26,939 bases of DNA from Flavobacterium sp. UBA807 (GTDB lineage: Bacteria; Bacteroidota; Bacteroidia; Flavobacteriales; Flavobacteriaceae), in the NCBI GenBank assembly GCA_002296885.1, contig DBIH01000250.1:1-26939 (forward strand), written 5' to 3'. Position 1 is the first letter of the stretch, and every line of letters starts with the position of its first letter. Under the pieces are notes generated by a model. The model saw only the letters and a list, made by a program, of their open reading frames with translations. It did no database searches and was not told the origin of the DNA. Position numbers and translations under genes: made by a program. Positions 24,264 through 26,939 of this stretch are shown one piece after another.

Positions 24264-25505
24264 TTATTTGATACTTATAGCAGCAACACTGTCTAATTCT
24301 CTTTTTAATGGTTTCATATAAGCCATGTATTTTGCTTTGTAGCGCCCGTCCATAGGAGTTGAAGTTGGTAATTTCAATTTCAACGCATCTACCTGTACTC
24401 CGTTCTTCCAGAAACGATAGCAAACATGCGGTCCGGTTGCCAAACCTGTGCTTCCAACCTTTCCTATGATTTGTCCCTGCGTTACTCTTTGCCCTCGTTT
24501 AACCAGGATTTTTGACATGTGTAAATATTGGGTTGAATAAACCTTATCATGTTTTACCTTGACAAAATTTCCGTTCCCGGTTGTAAATCCGGCCTGCTCA
24601 ACAACACCTGCTGCAGTTGTCATGATTGGTGTTCCTGTTGGCGCAGCATAGTCAGTCCCTTTATGCGCTTTCCAGATTAACTGAACCGGATGAAATCGAT
24701 TGGCAGAATAATGTGATGTGATGTTGACAAATTTCAATGGCGCTTTCAGGAAAAAGTTTTTTAATGTCTTACCTTCTTCATCATAATACTGCTGCTTTTT
24801 GGTGTTCTCATCGGGAGCAAATGGGAAGGCATAAATTTTCTTGCCTTTGTATTCAAAAAAAGCTGCTTTTAAACTGTCGACACCATCATAAACAGTATCG
24901 TTGATATATCTTTCCGTGAACTTCAATCCAAATTTATCGCCTCTTTTGAGTTTGAAGAAGTCGATTGACCAGGCATAAATTTTTGCAATTTTAGGAGCTA
25001 ATGATGGATCAACATTTAATTTTTGAAGTGTTTCTGATAATGACCCGTTCAGGGCTCCAGCAATTGTTCTTGATTTAAATGTCAGAGGTCGTATCATTTT
25101 GTGGGCAACAATCGAATCTCTAAAATCTATCAAATAATAATTCAATCGGTCAGGCTGATAGATAAAAACCTGGATTTTATTTGTCTTGTCTTTGCTGCGA
25201 AGGATTGTGAATGGTTTTCCGCGTCTTATGCTTCTCACATCAAAGCTGTCTTTTACTTTAGCAACAATTTCATGAACTTGTCTTCCGTCAAGGTTTTGAC
25301 GGTCTAAAATACTTCCGAATGTATCCCCTGATTTAATCGTGTCATGCACAACATTGAAATCATGCAGGTTGAATCCAAACTCGACTGATTTGGGTTTGAC
25401 CTTTGGTGTAATGATCTCTTCCTCTTCTTTGGTTTTATTACAAGAGATTGTTAACGTTGCGAGAAGAAAGATTAAGGTTGTTTTTTGAAAAACTTTAGAC
25501 ATCAT
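24264..25505 (-). CDS. M23 family metallopeptidase lipoprotein
   Basis: 413 aa. A lipoprotein signal ends at LTISC (Cys22), followed by NKTKEEEE, an acidic stretch like the surface-export signal of Bacteroidota lipoproteins. A LysM/OapA-like region lies at about 52-105 ([13 protein letters not shown]). The LytM-type peptidase domain covers about 265-380: [14 protein letters not shown] (His281, Asp285), QYLHMSK (His329) and GPHVCYRF (His360). The usual HxH is HxC here: Cys362 replaces the expected zinc-binding His. It should cut peptide cross-links in peptidoglycan. It starts 7 nt behind kynA, in the same operon. Confidence 0.92.
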   Translation of the reverse strand: MMSKVFQKTTLIFLLATLTISCNKTKEEEEIITPKVKPKSVEFGFNLHDFNVVHDTIKSGDTFGSILDRQNLDGRQVHEIVAKVKDSFDVRSIRRGKPFTILRSKDKTNKIQVFIYQPDRLNYYLIDFRDSIVAHKMIRPLTFKSRTIAGALNGSLSETLQKLNVDPSLAPKIAKIYAWSIDFFKLKRGDKFGLKFTERYINDTVYDGVDSLKAAFFEYKGKKIYAFPFAPDENTKKQQYYDEEGKTLKNFFLKAPLKFVNITSHYSANRFHPVQLIWKAHKGTDYAAPTGTPIMTTAAGVVEQAGFTTGNGNFVKVKHDKVYSTQYLHMSKILVKRGQRVTQGQIIGKVGSTGLATGPHVCYRFWKNGVQVDALKLKLPTSTPMDGRYKAKYMAYMKPLKRELDSVAAISIK

Positions 25506-25512
25506 GCTTCTC

Positions 25513-26445
25513 TTAATATCCTTCTCCCCAGTTTTTTAATTCTTCTTCGCTCCAAAGTTCCGGGAAGAATATTCTTCGTTGGTATTTTGGATGCATGTAT
25601 TTTTTCCAGTCACTTCCGCCTGTTGCTTCGCCTGAACCTTTTCCGCTTTCGATGTATTTTTTAGCCGTATTCAAATGGCCCATAACCCAGGTGATATTTA
25701 CAGTGTGGTCATAATGACGCATGGCTTTTACCAGTTCAGGATTTTTTTGGTCAGCATCAGGTAGCTGTTTGAATTTTTGCCAGATGTTAATAGTATTGTA
25801 TTCTTCCATATAACGCAAAAATTCTTCACGATATTTTCTTTCGAATTCCAGAATTAAGAATGATTTTTCTCCTGTAGTGTGATCTTTCCCAGCAGCCTGC
25901 CAATACAAATGTTCAAAAGCATGTGAGTATGGAGTATTTCTGTCAATTGTTGCGCGAAACCGATAATCTATCAGATTGATCAAATCTGTCGAAGAAAATT
26001 CAATTAAACGATATTGTGCGCTTTGAAAACCGCTTGCAGGAGTGAGTGTATTTCTGAATTTCATGTATTGCTCCACTTCCATTCCGTCACCCATTATATC
26101 GAATGATGTGGTAAGCATGTCAAAATAACGGCTGATTCTTCTAAGCTTTTCGGTAAAAAAATTGGTTTGTGGATTTTCGGTGTGACACAATTGGTTGATT
26201 TCCCAAAGTATCATTTTAAATAACAATTCATTCACCTGATGATACATGATGAAAACCATTTCATCGGGAAGAACTGTTCTTTGTGTCTGCAAATTCAGTA
26301 ACGCATCAGTTTGGATATAATCCCAATAAGTAATTGGCTTTGACCAAAGTAATCCTTCAAGATGTGTTTCGGTTTTTTGGTTAATGGCATCAAATTTTTG
26401 GTCTAATGCTTCTATTATTGCGTCTGAATTAGTTTTACTTGTCAT
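25513..26445 (-). CDS. kynA: Tryptophan 2,3-dioxygenase
   Basis: 310 aa. A haem enzyme opening the tryptophan ring to N-formylkynurenine. It has MVFIMYHQVNELLFKMILWE with distal His69, RNTLTPASGFQSAQYR with the substrate-binding Arg131, and RHYDHTVNITWVMGH with the likely proximal His247. The usual GTGGS loop appears as ATGGSDW at 274-280, after an insertion of about a dozen residues. It is diverged from the proteobacterial form. The start overlaps the stop of the DUF3108 gene by one base (TAATG), and the M23 gene follows after 7 nt. No other kynurenine-pathway gene is visible in the window. Confidence 0.9.
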   Translation of the reverse strand: MTSKTNSDAIIEALDQKFDAINQKTETHLEGLLWSKPITYWDYIQTDALLNLQTQRTVLPDEMVFIMYHQVNELLFKMILWEINQLCHTENPQTNFFTEKLRRISRYFDMLTTSFDIMGDGMEVEQYMKFRNTLTPASGFQSAQYRLIEFSSTDLINLIDYRFRATIDRNTPYSHAFEHLYWQAAGKDHTTGEKSFLILEFERKYREEFLRYMEEYNTINIWQKFKQLPDADQKNPELVKAMRHYDHTVNITWVMGHLNTAKKYIESGKGSGEATGGSDWKKYMHPKYQRRIFFPELWSEEELKNWGEGY

Positions 26446-26939
26446 TAATTATTCATTTTAACCATAAATGGATTTTTTAATCCCTTAAAACTTTCTAAAT
26501 CAGCTTTTATAGAGCCTACAGCAAGACTTGCTTTAATTCTCAGAGGGATTTTATTGTCGTCATCTGAAATCCAAACAGTTAGGCTTTCTTCTTCCTTGAA
26601 AACCCTTCCAGACTGAACAATTGGTCTAAACATCATTGTCGGAGCAGTTCCAAATTTAGTTTTTAAATCTTCGCGCCCTATGAATTTTAACTTAAACTTA
26701 AAAATTTCGTCATCAAAAAACATATCTACGACAATCGATTCTCCGACTTTTAATTTGTCGATGTTCGGATGATTTCTGAGAAAATAAAATGTCGAAACGA
26801 TATCCTGAACATTTTCGGTAACCAGAAAAGCTTTTTCTGTGTTCTTTTTGTAGTCTTTTACCAAAACCTTATTAGTAGCCTGATTAAAAAAACCTTCCTG
26901 ATTTTTGGTGTAACCGCCTTCATCAATTTTTCTAACAAA
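26445..26939 (-). CDS. DUF3108 domain-containing protein (partial, 5' end off window)
   Basis: 164 residues are visible and the frame stays open to the window edge. A start at 26864 would be a TTG inside the gene and is not credible, because in-frame coding continues upstream with RKIDEGGYTKNQEGFF. The pattern DIVSTFYFLRN, KVGESIVVDMFFDDEIFKFKLKFIGRE, KFGTAPTMMFRPIVQSGRVFKEEESLTVWISDD and IPLRIKASLAVGSIKADLESF matches DUF3108, a periplasmic beta-rich family of unknown function. The missing N-terminus should hold a signal peptide. It is translationally coupled to kynA. Confidence 0.88.
   Translation of the reverse strand, partial: FVRKIDEGGYTKNQEGFFNQATNKVLVKDYKKNTEKAFLVTENVQDIVSTFYFLRNHPNIDKLKVGESIVVDMFFDDEIFKFKLKFIGREDLKTKFGTAPTMMFRPIVQSGRVFKEEESLTVWISDDDNKIPLRIKASLAVGSIKADLESFKGLKNPFMVKMNN

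Noticed and set aside
24172..24423. N-terminal 84-residue extension of pgi
   Set aside because: It overlaps the 3' end of the M23 gene in another frame, has atypical Cys- and Arg-rich composition, and the family begins at [11 protein letters not shown].
26862..26864. TTG start codon for the DUF3108 gene
   Set aside because: The frame stays open and protein-like upstream to the window edge, so the gene is simply truncated by the window.

Overview
The window looks like a chromosomal segment of a member of the Bacteroidota, most likely Flavobacterium or a close relative in the Flavobacteriaceae. The reasons are the AT-rich intergenic DNA, the absence of Shine-Dalgarno leaders, promoters of the Bacteroidota form TTG-N(17-23)-TAnnTTTG, and lineage-typical genes (IPExxxVDY protein, OmpA with thrombospondin type 3 repeats, DUF3108 protein, 'cytochrome B'-like membrane protein). 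I see no phage, transposase, CRISPR array, rRNA or tRNA. It is mostly a housekeeping region, and the unusual material lies in the intergenic DNA.

Layout. 1-8806 (minus strand): an AddB-type nuclease cut by the window edge, an OmpA/TSP3 outer-membrane protein with a strong promoter and terminator, kbl, an AddA-type helicase-nuclease and a GNAT acetyltransferase. 8912-9517 (plus): Mn-type superoxide dismutase. 9518-10021: about 500 bases without a protein gene. It holds the sodA terminator and, on the minus strand, two related units that each carry a consensus promoter, a shared ~45-nt core and an intrinsic terminator; these look like tandem small RNA genes. 10022-14118 (minus): PurF-like amidotransferase, PfkB-family kinase, rnhA and purN. 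14292-19491 (plus): acpP, fabF, rnc, the IPExxxVDY protein, pyk and a Bax inhibitor-1 family protein. 19553-20635 (minus): dinB. 20636-20948: 49-bp tandem palindromic repeats and a REP-like palindrome. 20949-21416 (plus): CYTH protein. 21408-26939 (minus): RlpA-like protein, 4-TM protein, pgi, M23 lipoprotein, kynA and a DUF3108 protein cut by the right edge.

How the genes relate. The AddA- and AddB-type proteins would form one end-resection complex although two unrelated genes separate them. purN and the PurF-like protein belong to purine synthesis. acpP and fabF serve fatty-acid elongation, with rnc only 7 nt behind fabF. pgi and pyk are glycolytic. The M23 and RlpA proteins act on the cell wall.

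Several longest-ORF starts are wrong by sequence logic. The PurF-like ORF would begin inside the terminator of the upstream gene, so the true start is 11920. purN starts at 14118 and pgi at 24171. The most interesting items are the tandem small-RNA-like units, a terminator-like hairpin inside the first codons of rnc, nested dyads between acpP and fabF, and the repeats beside dinB.
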